Assembly (NCBI GenBank): GCA_024226735.1
Contig: JAAELL010000122.1
Span: 40,853-104,852 of the forward strand
Length of the DNA stretch: 64,000 nt
DNA from: a bacterium
GTDB lineage: Bacteria; Planctomycetota; UBA1135; GCA-002686595
Direction: 5' to 3'
This document shows, piece by piece, positions 24,253 through 32,445 of the stretch. The position numbers and the translations under genes were made by a program. Under the pieces are notes generated by a model that saw nothing but the letters and a program-made list of their open reading frames with translations, did no database searches and was not told the DNA's origin. How positions within the stretch are numbered: position 1 is the stretch's first letter; each line of letters starts with the position of its first letter.

Positions 24253-24846
24253 GTTGGAGACCGAACCGGCGGCGCGGCGCTTGCGTTCGCGCGGCCGGTC
24301 CTTGAGGCCGAAGTGGATGCGCACGCCGGGCAGGAACAGGATCACGAGCACGCCGAGCGCGATCGCGAAGGGGATGCCGAAGTCGCGCGCCGCCTCGAGG
24401 GCGATTCCCTTCGCGCGGCCGTGTCCCCAGCGCAGATGCGTGAGTAGGTAGAAGAGCCTCCAGCCGTTGATGATGCCTTGCGCGCCGACGACGAGTACGG
24501 CGAGCCACCAGCTCCACACCTTCGATTTGAGAAGACCGAACCCGATCACGCAATAGACGGCGCTCAGCACGCCGAAGATCGCGACGAGCTCGAGGCTCGT
24601 GGGACCTTCCGCGCGCGTGAGGGCCAGCGCCACCCAGGCTTGGTTGAGCGCGCCGAGGAAGACGAGGATCGCGACCGGGACGATCGCGCCGTGCGTTCTC
24701 GGGGGCTCGCGCCGCAGGCGCTGCCGCGGCTGGGGAGCGTCCGGGACGACGAAGCGTTCGTCGCACGAGGGGCAGCGCGCCGCCTTGCCGGCTGCTGAAT
24801 CGGGAACGCGGTAGGCGGCTCCACATGCGCCGCAAGTGACTCGCAT
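24247..24846 (-). CDS. Membrane protein with N-terminal zinc ribbon
   Basis: A 199-aa protein. Residues 4-30 form an MJ0042-type zinc ribbon (CGACGAAYRVPDSAAGKAARCPSC: two CxxC pairs). Four predicted membrane helices follow from about residue 53 (IVPVAILVFLGALNQAWVAL, LELVAIFGVLSAVYCVIGF, WSWWLAVLVVGAQGIINGW, FGIPFAIALGVLVILFLPG). Such zinc ribbons head many membrane proteins of planctomycetes and deltaproteobacteria with no known activity. It lies in tandem downstream of nothing obvious and is divergent from the CDF transporter gene. Function unknown. Confidence 0.8.
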   Translation of the reverse strand: MRVTCGACGAAYRVPDSAAGKAARCPSCDERFVVPDAPQPRQRLRREPPRTHGAIVPVAILVFLGALNQAWVALALTRAEGPTSLELVAIFGVLSAVYCVIGFGLLKSKVWSWWLAVLVVGAQGIINGWRLFYLLTHLRWGHGRAKGIALEAARDFGIPFAIALGVLVILFLPGVRIHFGLKDRPRERKRRAAGSVSNS

Positions 24847-24913
24847 CCCGACAGACTAGCGCCGTACGCCGAATTCGGCCCGGAGGACCTCCGCTTCCCG
24901 GCTAGAATCGCCG

Positions 24914-25840
24914 ATGGACGGTAGCTGCATGGGCCACGATCACGCTCACCACCACCACGCCCCCCGGGACTTCGGACGCGCGTTCAAGCTGGGCATCGGC
25001 CTCAACCTCGCCTACGTCGGGATCGAGGCGGGATACGGGCTCGTGGTCGGATCGCTCGCGCTCGTCGCGGACGCCGGGCACAACCTCAGCGACGTCGCTG
25101 GTCTCGTCCTCGCCTACGGAGCGACGCTGCTCGCGGGCAAGAAGCCGACGCAACGGCGCACGTACGGACTGCGGCGCGCGACGATCCTCGCGGCGCTGGC
25201 CAGCGCGATCCTGCTGCTCGTCGTGCTCGGTGGGCTGACGCTCGAGGCGTTGCGGCGGCTCACGGATCCGGCCGAGGTGTCGGGCAAGACGGTCATCATC
25301 GTCGCGGCGATCGGCGTCGTCATCAATACCGCGACCGCGCTCCTGTTCGCCTCGGGCCGCGACAGCGACCTGAACATCCGCGGCGCCTACCTGCACATGG
25401 TGGCGGACGCCGGCGTCTCGCTCGGGGTCGTGCTGGCTGGCGCCGGCATGCTCTGGACGAGCTGGACGTGGCTCGATCCGGCGATCTCGCTCGCAATCGT
25501 GGTCGTCGTGCTCATCAGCACGTGGTCCCTCCTGCGCGATTCCGCCGACCTCGCGATGGACGCGGTTCCGCAGGGCATCGACCCGGTCGAGGTCGAGCAC
25601 TTCCTGCTCGACGTCCCCGGAGTCGCGGCGCTGCACGACCTGCATATCTGGGGACTGTCGACGACCGAGGCCGCACTGACGGCGCACCTCGTCGTCCCCG
25701 AGAAGGCCGTCGGGGACGAATTCCTGCACGAGGTCGGGCGCGAGCTGCACGACCGCTTCGGGATCGAGCACGCGACGCTGCAGGTCGAGCGAGGTGACCC
25801 GCGCTACGACTGCGACGGGTGCGAGCAAGCGGTCGGCTGA
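24914..25840 (+). CDS. Cation diffusion facilitator (Zn2+/Co2+/Cd2+ efflux, CzcD/ZitB type)
   Basis: The 308-aa protein exchanges cytoplasmic divalent metal for protons. It has a His-rich N-terminus (HDHAHHHH, probable metal capture), six membrane helices, and the paired metal-site motifs HNLSD within DAGHNLSD (helix 2, near 56) and HMVADAG (helix 5, near 160). The cytoplasmic C-terminal ferredoxin-like domain follows (HFLLDVPGVAALHDLHIWGL, HDRFGIEHATLQVE). The two-H/D helix pattern is that of zinc-transporting CDFs. ATG 24914 is used; the ATG at 24929 (MGHDHAHHHH) is a reasonable alternative. Its stop lies 3 nt from the end of the convergent kinase relic. Confidence 0.94.
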   Translation: MDGSCMGHDHAHHHHAPRDFGRAFKLGIGLNLAYVGIEAGYGLVVGSLALVADAGHNLSDVAGLVLAYGATLLAGKKPTQRRTYGLRRATILAALASAILLLVVLGGLTLEALRRLTDPAEVSGKTVIIVAAIGVVINTATALLFASGRDSDLNIRGAYLHMVADAGVSLGVVLAGAGMLWTSWTWLDPAISLAIVVVVLISTWSLLRDSADLAMDAVPQGIDPVEVEHFLLDVPGVAALHDLHIWGLSTTEAALTAHLVVPEKAVGDEFLHEVGRELHDRFGIEHATLQVERGDPRYDCDGCEQAVG

Positions 25841-25843
25841 CGC

Positions 25844-26265
25844 TCAGCGCCACATCTGGCGCGCCGCACTCGCCTCGCTCTCCCAGATCCGCACCGGTCG
25901 CGACGTCCCACAGACGCACGGTGCGGTCCCACGACGAGCTCGCCGACGACGCGGTAGCGCCCCGCGCCCGAATCCCCGTCGCGCAGCCGCTCGATCGCCG
26001 AGTCGACCGGCATCGGGCCGGCCACTCGGTTCCCATCCTCGGGTACGAGCTGGTCGAAGACGGCGTTGAAGCGTTTCCACTCGGCGTCGAGCCTGCAGAG
26101 CCGCGACGCGAGCGCGGGATGCGCGCGGCAGAGAGCCTCGACCTCCAGGGGCGTCCCCTCCTCGGCCGCCTCGATCGCGTCGGCGAAGAGCTCGTACGCA
26201 CGCTCGAGTCGGGTCGGCCCGTCGGGATCGGACCTCTCTTGGGGCGGCTCGGGCATCCCGCCCAT
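25844..26265 (-). pseudogene. Degraded Ser/Thr kinase-WD40 gene
   Basis: The first 100 codons are intact and look like the pre-kinase region of planctomycete kinases (ALCRAHPALASRLCRL), ending at RYRVVGEL where the P-loop should start. The sequence then jumps directly to the last WD40 blade in other frames: WDRTVRLWDVATG in one and VRIWESEASAARQMWR-stop in another. The whole kinase domain and nearly all of the propeller are missing. A large internal deletion with frameshifts explains this. An intact gene of the same type is at 17612. Confidence 0.7.
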
Positions 26266-26278
26266 TGTAGGCGACGAC

Positions 26279-27031
26279 CTAGGAGCCGGCTTCCACCACC
26301 ATCAGGGTCGGAAAGTCGAGCAGCTCGACGTCATCGCGCTCGCGCAGAGCCGACAGGATCCTGTGCTTGTGCCACGATCCGAACATCACGAGGAAGCGTG
26401 CCCCCTGGCCGCTGCGCTTGTCGAGCACACGTTCGATCAGTGCGTAGTGCGCGCGATTGATGTTCGTCCAGCCGCCGGCGCCGAGCTCGTCGTTGAACAG
26501 GCGGTCGTAGGGTTCGAGCCCCGCCTCGACGACGGCGTCGTAGCTGGCCGTATGGATGTCGAACGGATCGTTCGGGTCGAGCCCCGCTTCGACGAGCCGC
26601 GCATCGATGCTGTTCCAGTGGCTCTGTACGACCGCGGAGTCCTGCGGATGTGTCTCGCGCAGCTCGGTGAGCTTCGCCGTGCGCTCGTCGGCCATCTTCC
26701 GCGTCCACGCCGCACACGGAACGATCGTGAAGCGCATCTCGCGCGTCAGCGGAAACAGCACGTCGACGTACTCGGGAAACCGCGTGACGCGCGGCTCGTC
26801 GATCGTGCCCGTCGCCGTGAACGACCCCCAGGCGGCGTCGATGCGGTCGGGTGGAATCTCGGTCAGGACGTAGTCGGGCTCGACGCGCCGGATGATCTCG
26901 CGCAGAACGTCGACCGAGTAGTCCGGTTCCGTGCGATGCCCGCCGTGGATCGTGCCGAGGACGAGCACCTCGCTCTTCGGTGACTGGCAGCCGGCGGCGC
27001 AAAGGAGGAGAACGGCGATCGCGCGCTTCAT
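26279..27031 (-). CDS. Lipoprotein of the TraB/TIKI-like fold
   Basis: A 250-aa protein with a lipobox at the N-terminus (LLLCAAGC, lipidation at Cys15). The body starts VLVLGTIHGGH and has REIIRRVEPDYVLTEIPP, which resembles the first strands of the TraB/PrgY/TIKI/EreA superfamily (Gly-x-x-His motif followed by a Glu). FGSWHKHRIL near the end could supply a second His. Those proteins include metal-dependent proteases and esterases, so a hydrolase role is possible but unproven. It would sit on the periplasmic side of a membrane. Confidence 0.65.
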   Translation of the reverse strand: MKRAIAVLLLCAAGCQSPKSEVLVLGTIHGGHRTEPDYSVDVLREIIRRVEPDYVLTEIPPDRIDAAWGSFTATGTIDEPRVTRFPEYVDVLFPLTREMRFTIVPCAAWTRKMADERTAKLTELRETHPQDSAVVQSHWNSIDARLVEAGLDPNDPFDIHTASYDAVVEAGLEPYDRLFNDELGAGGWTNINRAHYALIERVLDKRSGQGARFLVMFGSWHKHRILSALRERDDVELLDFPTLMVVEAGS

Positions 27032-27110
27032 GCCCCCATGATCCCATCAGCAGGCGGGCGCGGGAAGGGCGTGCCGCGTCCTCCTTTGGTCTATCGAGCA
27101 GTCTGTTCGG

Positions 27111-30100
27111 TCAGTCGATCGAAATCGGCTCGGCCGGTGCAAGCAGCTTCAGCCCCGCCTCTTCGACCTTCTCGCGCAGCGCGGCGAGCTGCTCGCCGAG
27201 CACCGGATTGAGCTCGTCGACGACTCCCTGCAGCGCAGTGCGCGCTTCGCGCACCAGCGCCTTGTCGGCATCGGTCGGCGCGTCCCACGAACCGCTGGCG
27301 CGCCAGAAGACGGAGCCGACCTTGTTCGAGACGCGCGTTCGGGAGGGGATGCCCTTCTCACCCTCGGTGACGAACATCTTCTTCTCGAGCGCGTCGAGCT
27401 GCTCCTCGATCGCGTCCATCGCATCGACGAGGACGGCGTGCGGGTGCGGCGCGTCCTCGTCCGCATCGGGGTCCTTGGCTTGGTCCGCCTTCGCGCGAAT
27501 CAGCTCGAGGTCCGCGCGCGTGCGGTCGATCCTGCGGCGCACGTCGCCGTACGTCTCGTTCAACTTGCCCGCCTGCATGAGGAACGTGAACTTGGCGAGC
27601 CGCGCGGGCATCGGAACCTGCACGCGCGGGTCCGCACGTACGTCGAGCTCTGCATCGAGGACCGTCTCGCCGTAGTGGATGCGCGCGACGTACTTGCCCG
27701 GCAAGGCCTCGGGCCCGCCTCCGAGCTCGCTGGACGGACCCTCGCTGCCGTAGGTGCGAAAGCCCTTGTGACGCAGGTCCCAGCGAATGCGGTTGAGCCC
27801 GGCGTGAACGTCGTGCTGCGCGCTGCGCACGAGGTTGCCGTCGGGCGTGAGGATCTCGAGCGTGATCTCGTCCAGCACCTCGGCCGGGTCGCCGCTCGGC
27901 TCGGCGACCCAGAAGGAGATCTGCGCCGCGCGCGAACGCGCCTGGCCGCGGAATTCCTCGCTACCGGGGAAGCGCGACTCGGCCGTCTGCTTGGTGCGGA
28001 ACAGGACGACGGGCGGGATCGGGGCAACGTATATCGTCGCATCGAGCGCCTCGACGGGCCGTGCGCGGAGCGGCCTGACGTCATCGATGACGTAGGCAGC
28101 CCGGCCGTGGGTACCGATCACGAGGTCGTGGTCACGCGGATGAACGACGAGCGCGCGCACGCCGACTGTCGGGACACCGGCGGTCCATTTCGCCCAGGAC
28201 TCGCCGCCGTCACGGCTGAGGAAGAGGCCGAATTCGGTGCCGAGAAACAAGAGCTCCGGGTCGACCGGGTCCTCCTCGATCGTGTGGGCGTAGCCATCGA
28301 GGTCCGCCGTCGCGAGGCTCGTCCAAGTCGCGCCGTAGTCACTCGTCTTGAACACGTACGTCGTCCAGTTCGCCCGGCGGTGGTCGTCGAGAACGACGTA
28401 GGCGACGGCGGCGTCGTGCTTCGAGGCCTCGACGTGCGGAATCCACGTGTTGCGGGGGACGCCGAACAGGTTCGCCTCGAGGCTCAGCCAGGTCGCTCCC
28501 TCGTCACGCGTCAGGTGCAGCCGGCCGTCGTCGGTCCCGACCCAGATCACCTTGGGGTCGAGCAGACTCGGAGCGATGACCAGGATCGAGGTGAAGTTCT
28601 CCGCCGCGGTGACGTCGGGCGTCAGTCCGCCGCTCTCGGCCTGGCGTTGCCATTCGGAATTGTTCGTCGTCAGGTCGCCGCTGATGATCTCCCACGTGTC
28701 GCCGCGGTCCGTCGAGCGATGGACGAACTGACTGCCGTAGTACAGCGTGTCGGGGTCGCTCGGGTGCAGCGCGAGACCCGCGTTCCAGTTGAAGCGCAGC
28801 TCGACGTCCTCGGGCGCGGGCGGCGGGATCGACTTGCGCCCGCCGGTGACGTTGTTCCAGCGCATCAGGGCGCCACCCTGGCTCATCGCGTAGCCGCGGC
28901 TCGAATCGTCGGGCATCGGCACCGTGCGGAAGCCGTCTCCGAAGCCGACCTCGTCCCAGTGGTGGTTGCGGATGCCGCCGTTCTCCCACACCGTGCTCGG
29001 CCCGCGCCACGAGCCGTTGTCCTGCATGCCGCCGTACACGTGGAACGGAAAGTCCATGTCGACGTCGACGTGGTAGAACTGCGCGAGCGGCAGGTTGCGC
29101 ACGAAGCGCCAGCTGTTGCCGCGGTCGCGGCTGATCGCGACACCGCCGTCGTTGCCCTCGATGATGTGGTTCGGATCGTCCGGATGGATCCACATCGCGT
29201 GGTGATCCGGGTGGATCAGCGACCACGGGATCAGCGTGTCGAAGCTGGCGCCACCGTCGGTCGAGTACGTTACCGTCGACGCGAGGCTGTAGACCCGATC
29301 GGAATCGGCGGGATCGACGCGGATGTCCGCGTAGTAGAACGGGCGCGACGCGACGCTCGCCTCGGAGTTGACCGTGCGGAACGAACGTCCGCCGTCGTCG
29401 GAGCGCACGAGCGCGCTCTGTTCCGCCTCGACGAGCGCGTACACGACGTCGGGGTTCGAGCGCGAGATCGCAAGGCCGATGCGGCCGAGGTCGCCGGACG
29501 GCAGGCCATCGTCCGCGCCCTTGCGCGTCCACGTGGCGCCCCCGTCGCGCGACAGGTAGAGACCGGAGCCCGGTCCGCCCGAGTGGAAGAAGTCCGGGCG
29601 CCGCCGGTGCTCCCACATCGCCGCGACCAACTTGTTCGGGTTCACCGGGTCGAGCTCGAGGTCGGCGCAACCGGTGCGCTCGTCGACGTACAGGACCTTG
29701 TCCCAGCTCGCTCCGCCGTCGGTAGTCTTGAAGACGCCGCGTTGTTCGTTCTCGCCCCACGTCGTGCCGAGCGCCGCGACCCACGCGACGTCGGGGTCGC
29801 TCGGGTGCAGAATGACGCGCGTGATCTTCTCGGTGTTCTCCAGTCCCAGGCGCGTCCACGTCGCTCCGGCGTCCAGCGTGCGCCACACGCCACGCCCAAC
29901 CGACGACGAGTTGCGCGGGTTGCCTTCACCGCTGCCGACCCAGACGATCTCCGGGCTCACCTGGTGGATCGCGACGGCTCCGATCGACGCGACGGGTTGA
30001 TCGTCGAACAGCGGTGTCCATCCGAGACCACCGTCGGTCGTCTTCCACAAGCCACCGGTCGCCGCACCGACGTAGATCACGTTCGGGTTGGCGTGCACGA

Positions 30101-30254
30101 CGTCGATCGCCGCGACGCGACCGCTCATGCCGGCTGGGCCGATCGAGCGCGCGGCGAGCGCAGCGAAGGGATCGGCCGGTTCGTCTTGCGCGGCACCAGC
30201 CGCGCACAGGAGTACGAAGAGGGGCGCGAACAAGCGCGCGAGGGAGGCGTTCAT
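27111..30254 (-). CDS. Secreted BNR/sortilin-like beta-propeller protein
   Basis: The 1047-aa protein has a signal peptide (LFAPLFVLLCAAGAAQ) and a series of BNR/Asp-box repeats typical of VPS10/sortilin- and sialidase-like propellers: WKTTDGGLGWTPL, WRTLDAGATWTRL, FKTTDGGASWDKV, YLSRDGGATWTRK, HRSTDRGDTWEII, HLTRDEGATWLSL, FLSRDGGESWAKW. The C-terminal 300 residues form a beta-sandwich (FWVAEPSGDPAEVL, NRIRWDLRHKG) followed by a coiled-coil stretch (DAMDAIEEQLDALEKKM). Such proteins are annotated as glycosyl hydrolases or exo-sialidases, but no catalytic residues can be assigned. ATG 30254 starts the signal peptide; an upstream in-frame ATG (30302) is unlikely. Confidence 0.85.
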   Translation of the reverse strand: MNASLARLFAPLFVLLCAAGAAQDEPADPFAALAARSIGPAGMSGRVAAIDVVHANPNVIYVGAATGGLWKTTDGGLGWTPLFDDQPVASIGAVAIHQVSPEIVWVGSGEGNPRNSSSVGRGVWRTLDAGATWTRLGLENTEKITRVILHPSDPDVAWVAALGTTWGENEQRGVFKTTDGGASWDKVLYVDERTGCADLELDPVNPNKLVAAMWEHRRRPDFFHSGGPGSGLYLSRDGGATWTRKGADDGLPSGDLGRIGLAISRSNPDVVYALVEAEQSALVRSDDGGRSFRTVNSEASVASRPFYYADIRVDPADSDRVYSLASTVTYSTDGGASFDTLIPWSLIHPDHHAMWIHPDDPNHIIEGNDGGVAISRDRGNSWRFVRNLPLAQFYHVDVDMDFPFHVYGGMQDNGSWRGPSTVWENGGIRNHHWDEVGFGDGFRTVPMPDDSSRGYAMSQGGALMRWNNVTGGRKSIPPPAPEDVELRFNWNAGLALHPSDPDTLYYGSQFVHRSTDRGDTWEIISGDLTTNNSEWQRQAESGGLTPDVTAAENFTSILVIAPSLLDPKVIWVGTDDGRLHLTRDEGATWLSLEANLFGVPRNTWIPHVEASKHDAAVAYVVLDDHRRANWTTYVFKTSDYGATWTSLATADLDGYAHTIEEDPVDPELLFLGTEFGLFLSRDGGESWAKWTAGVPTVGVRALVVHPRDHDLVIGTHGRAAYVIDDVRPLRARPVEALDATIYVAPIPPVVLFRTKQTAESRFPGSEEFRGQARSRAAQISFWVAEPSGDPAEVLDEITLEILTPDGNLVRSAQHDVHAGLNRIRWDLRHKGFRTYGSEGPSSELGGGPEALPGKYVARIHYGETVLDAELDVRADPRVQVPMPARLAKFTFLMQAGKLNETYGDVRRRIDRTRADLELIRAKADQAKDPDADEDAPHPHAVLVDAMDAIEEQLDALEKKMFVTEGEKGIPSRTRVSNKVGSVFWRASGSWDAPTDADKALVREARTALQGVVDELNPVLGEQLAALREKVEEAGLKLLAPAEPISID

Positions 30255-30402
30255 CGCTGGAGTCGATCGGGTTGCTGCCGAGCTCGACACCGCGTCACGC
30301 AACGCGGGTCGAGAGATGGGCAGGCTAACCTCGGATCGACCGGAACGGTCGGTTTCCGTACCGTGCGGCCTCGAATCGGGTCGGAATCAGACCCCGGACC
30401 CT

Positions 30403-30753
30403 CTAGGCCGGTGCGGGCAGCGGCCCGATCAGGTTTTCGACGGGCGCGGCTTCCTCGCGCGCCGGAGTCGCCTCGCTCGGCGGAGAGTCTGCATCACCGC
30501 CGTCCGCGGCCGTCATCGCGGCGCGCGTCGGCCCCTTGATCGATGCCTTCTTGCCGCGTCGCCTGATCGGCTTCTCGACGATCGGTCCATGCGCGGCGAC
30601 GTACCCGTTGTTGTACGAGCACGTGAAGCACTTGTGGTACCGGCCACGCTGGCGATCCTGACACTGCGGAACCGTCACCTTGTGGGTGAACAGCGCCGTG
30701 GCCCCGTCGATACGGGTGGGGCAGACACGCGTGTGGCCTATAGATTGGGACAT
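30403..30753 (-). CDS. Small Cys-containing basic protein, unknown function
   Basis: The 116-aa protein has four Cys in its first half: CPTRIDG near residue 10 and C-QDRQRGRYHKCFTCSYN with a CFTC pair near 42-45. This suggests a zinc-binding fold. A basic patch (KPIRRRGKKASIKG) and an acidic Ala/Pro/Glu-rich tail follow. ATG 30753 is preceded by GGAGG at 5 nt, which supports a real gene. I do not recognise the family. It could bind nucleic acid. Confidence 0.6.
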   Translation of the reverse strand: MSQSIGHTRVCPTRIDGATALFTHKVTVPQCQDRQRGRYHKCFTCSYNNGYVAAHGPIVEKPIRRRGKKASIKGPTRAAMTAADGGDADSPPSEATPAREEAAPVENLIGPLPAPA

Positions 30754-30889
30754 GAAGCCTCCGGCCCGGGAGCGGCGATAACAACCTCGCAGGGTGACAT
30801 CGGCCGCGAACCGCTCAGCATTGTGGAGAACCGATGGGTTTTCTTGCAAGCACTAGCTGTGTACAGCTCCCGGCCACCCCCGTATGGGG

Positions 30890-31762
30890 TCAACGCGGGG
30901 TGAGGGCGGTCCGCACGTGGGCCAGGGCTTCCGCCGCCGCCTCGGGCCCGCGGTGGCTGTCCCGGCTGAGCTCCACGGCGGCTTGGCCGTCGAATTCGAT
31001 ATCGATCAGCGCGCCCAGCGTCTCGGGAAGATCGAGCTCCCCCATACCGAACATGCAGTGCTCATGCACCCCGCCTGCGATGTCATCGAGGTGGACGTGC
31101 ACGAGACGCGGCGCCCACTCACGAACGAGCTTCGCGACCGGCAAGTCGCCGGTGACGAGCAGGTGGCCGACGTCGAGACAGAGCCCGAGCTCATCGGCGG
31201 CCGCGCCCATCCGCGCGACCAAATCTCCGTAGCCCGAGGGTCGCTCGATGAACATTCCGGGCTCCGGCTCGAACGCGACCTGGACCCCGGCCTCGCGCGC
31301 GTGGCCGAGAACCACCTCCAGGCCCGACGCGAGCCGATCGAGAACGGCCTCGCGCTCGCCCACCGCTGCGCGCGGATCCTCGCACACGATGCCGCTCGGC
31401 GCGCGCCCCGACCAGAGCGACACGACCGACGCGCCGAGCTCGTGAGCGAGTTCGACCGAGCGCACGAGGAAGTCGACGCGCCGCGCGCGCGCCGCAGCGT
31501 CGTCCTCCAGGAGCGTCGGGTAGTGCTTGCGGCGCGCGTCGAGCAGGTAGCGTGCACCGGTCTCGATCGACAGCTCGAGCCCGAGGTCCTCGGCCCAGCG
31601 CCGCGTGTCCTGCACTTCCTCGCGCACGAGGTGGAACGGGTCGAGGCCGCACACGTCCGGCGTGATCGCAACCGCTTCGTAGCCGAGCTCGGCGACGAGC
31701 CGCAACGCGTCGAGCACTCGGTGGTGCGCGAGACCGTTGGTGTTGTAGCCGATGCGGAACAC
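30890..31762 (-). CDS. Sugar phosphate isomerase/epimerase-family TIM barrel
   Basis: A 290-aa AP-endonuclease-2/xylose-isomerase-like TIM barrel. Metal ligands fit the family: Glu in VAFEPEPGMF, Asp and His in LCLDVGHLL, His in LVHVHLDD, and a final Glu in AAVELSRDSHRGPE. These enzymes isomerise or epimerise sugars and cyclitols; the substrate here is unknown. It begins 3 nt after the TatA/B-like gene stop, so the two are co-transcribed. Confidence 0.82.
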   Translation of the reverse strand: MFRIGYNTNGLAHHRVLDALRLVAELGYEAVAITPDVCGLDPFHLVREEVQDTRRWAEDLGLELSIETGARYLLDARRKHYPTLLEDDAAARARRVDFLVRSVELAHELGASVVSLWSGRAPSGIVCEDPRAAVGEREAVLDRLASGLEVVLGHAREAGVQVAFEPEPGMFIERPSGYGDLVARMGAAADELGLCLDVGHLLVTGDLPVAKLVREWAPRLVHVHLDDIAGGVHEHCMFGMGELDLPETLGALIDIEFDGQAAVELSRDSHRGPEAAAEALAHVRTALTPR

Positions 31763-31765
31763 GCG

Positions 31766-32377
31766 TCAGGCGGTCTCGCGGTCGGACGCTTCGTCGTCCT
31801 CGCCGTCGGGCCCCTCGCCCGCGTCCTCGGCGGCACCGGATGCCGTGGGGTCCTCGGCGGCACCGGATGCCGCGGGGTCCTCCGGGGCGCCGGCATCGTC
31901 CGCGGGCGTTTCGGTCTCCGCGACCGACTCGGGCTCGCGGCGGTCCTCGAGCGGGTGATCGACGAGCAAGTGCGGTTCGTTCTCGAGGGACTCGCGGGCC
32001 GCGTACGCGGCGGTCCCGACCGCGATCCCACTCGTGCGCTCGTCGGCGCGCCCGGCGTCGGGGTCTTCGCTCTCGCTCTCGCTCTCCTTGTCGAGCGCGG
32101 CGTCCTGCTCGTCGACGAAGCCCTTGACCTTGGACGCGAAGTAGTCCTTGGGTTGCTTGAGCTTCGACGCGTCGAGGTCGATCTCACGCTGCACGCGACG
32201 CAGCTCGTCCTCTAGCCCCGCATCGCGCCACATCTGCATCACCGTGCGCCGCAGCCGCACGAGCTGGGCCGCACCACGCATGGCCACCTCGGGGAGCCGA
32301 TCGCCGAAGACGATCACGGCCACCACGAGGATGACGACGATCTCGAAGAAGTCGAGGTTGCCGATCAAGGCCAGCAT
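31766..32377 (-). CDS. Twin-arginine translocase TatA/TatB-family protein
   Basis: The 203-aa protein has the Tat layout: a short periplasmic start, one membrane helix (FFEIVVILVVAVIVF), the FGDRLPE hinge, and an amphipathic helix (AQLVRLRRTVMQMWRDAGLEDELRRVQREI). A long acidic tail with two nearly identical AEDPTASGA-type repeats follows. Length and the DELRRVQREI extension fit TatB better than TatA. TatC is not in the window. It precedes the isomerase by 3 nt. Confidence 0.82.
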   Translation of the reverse strand: MLALIGNLDFFEIVVILVVAVIVFGDRLPEVAMRGAAQLVRLRRTVMQMWRDAGLEDELRRVQREIDLDASKLKQPKDYFASKVKGFVDEQDAALDKESESESEDPDAGRADERTSGIAVGTAAYAARESLENEPHLLVDHPLEDRREPESVAETETPADDAGAPEDPAASGAAEDPTASGAAEDAGEGPDGEDDEASDRETA

Positions 32378-32445
32378 CCCGGCATTCTAACCGGGATGGG
32401 GCGGCGGGGTAGCGAGGCGATCGGGAGTACGGAGGCCCATCCCTC

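Noticed and set aside
27438..30539. 1033-aa plus-strand frame opposite the BNR protein
   Set aside because: It is the mirror of a real gene with clear Asp-box repeats; its composition is Arg/Val/Asp-rich as expected from GC-rich antisense.
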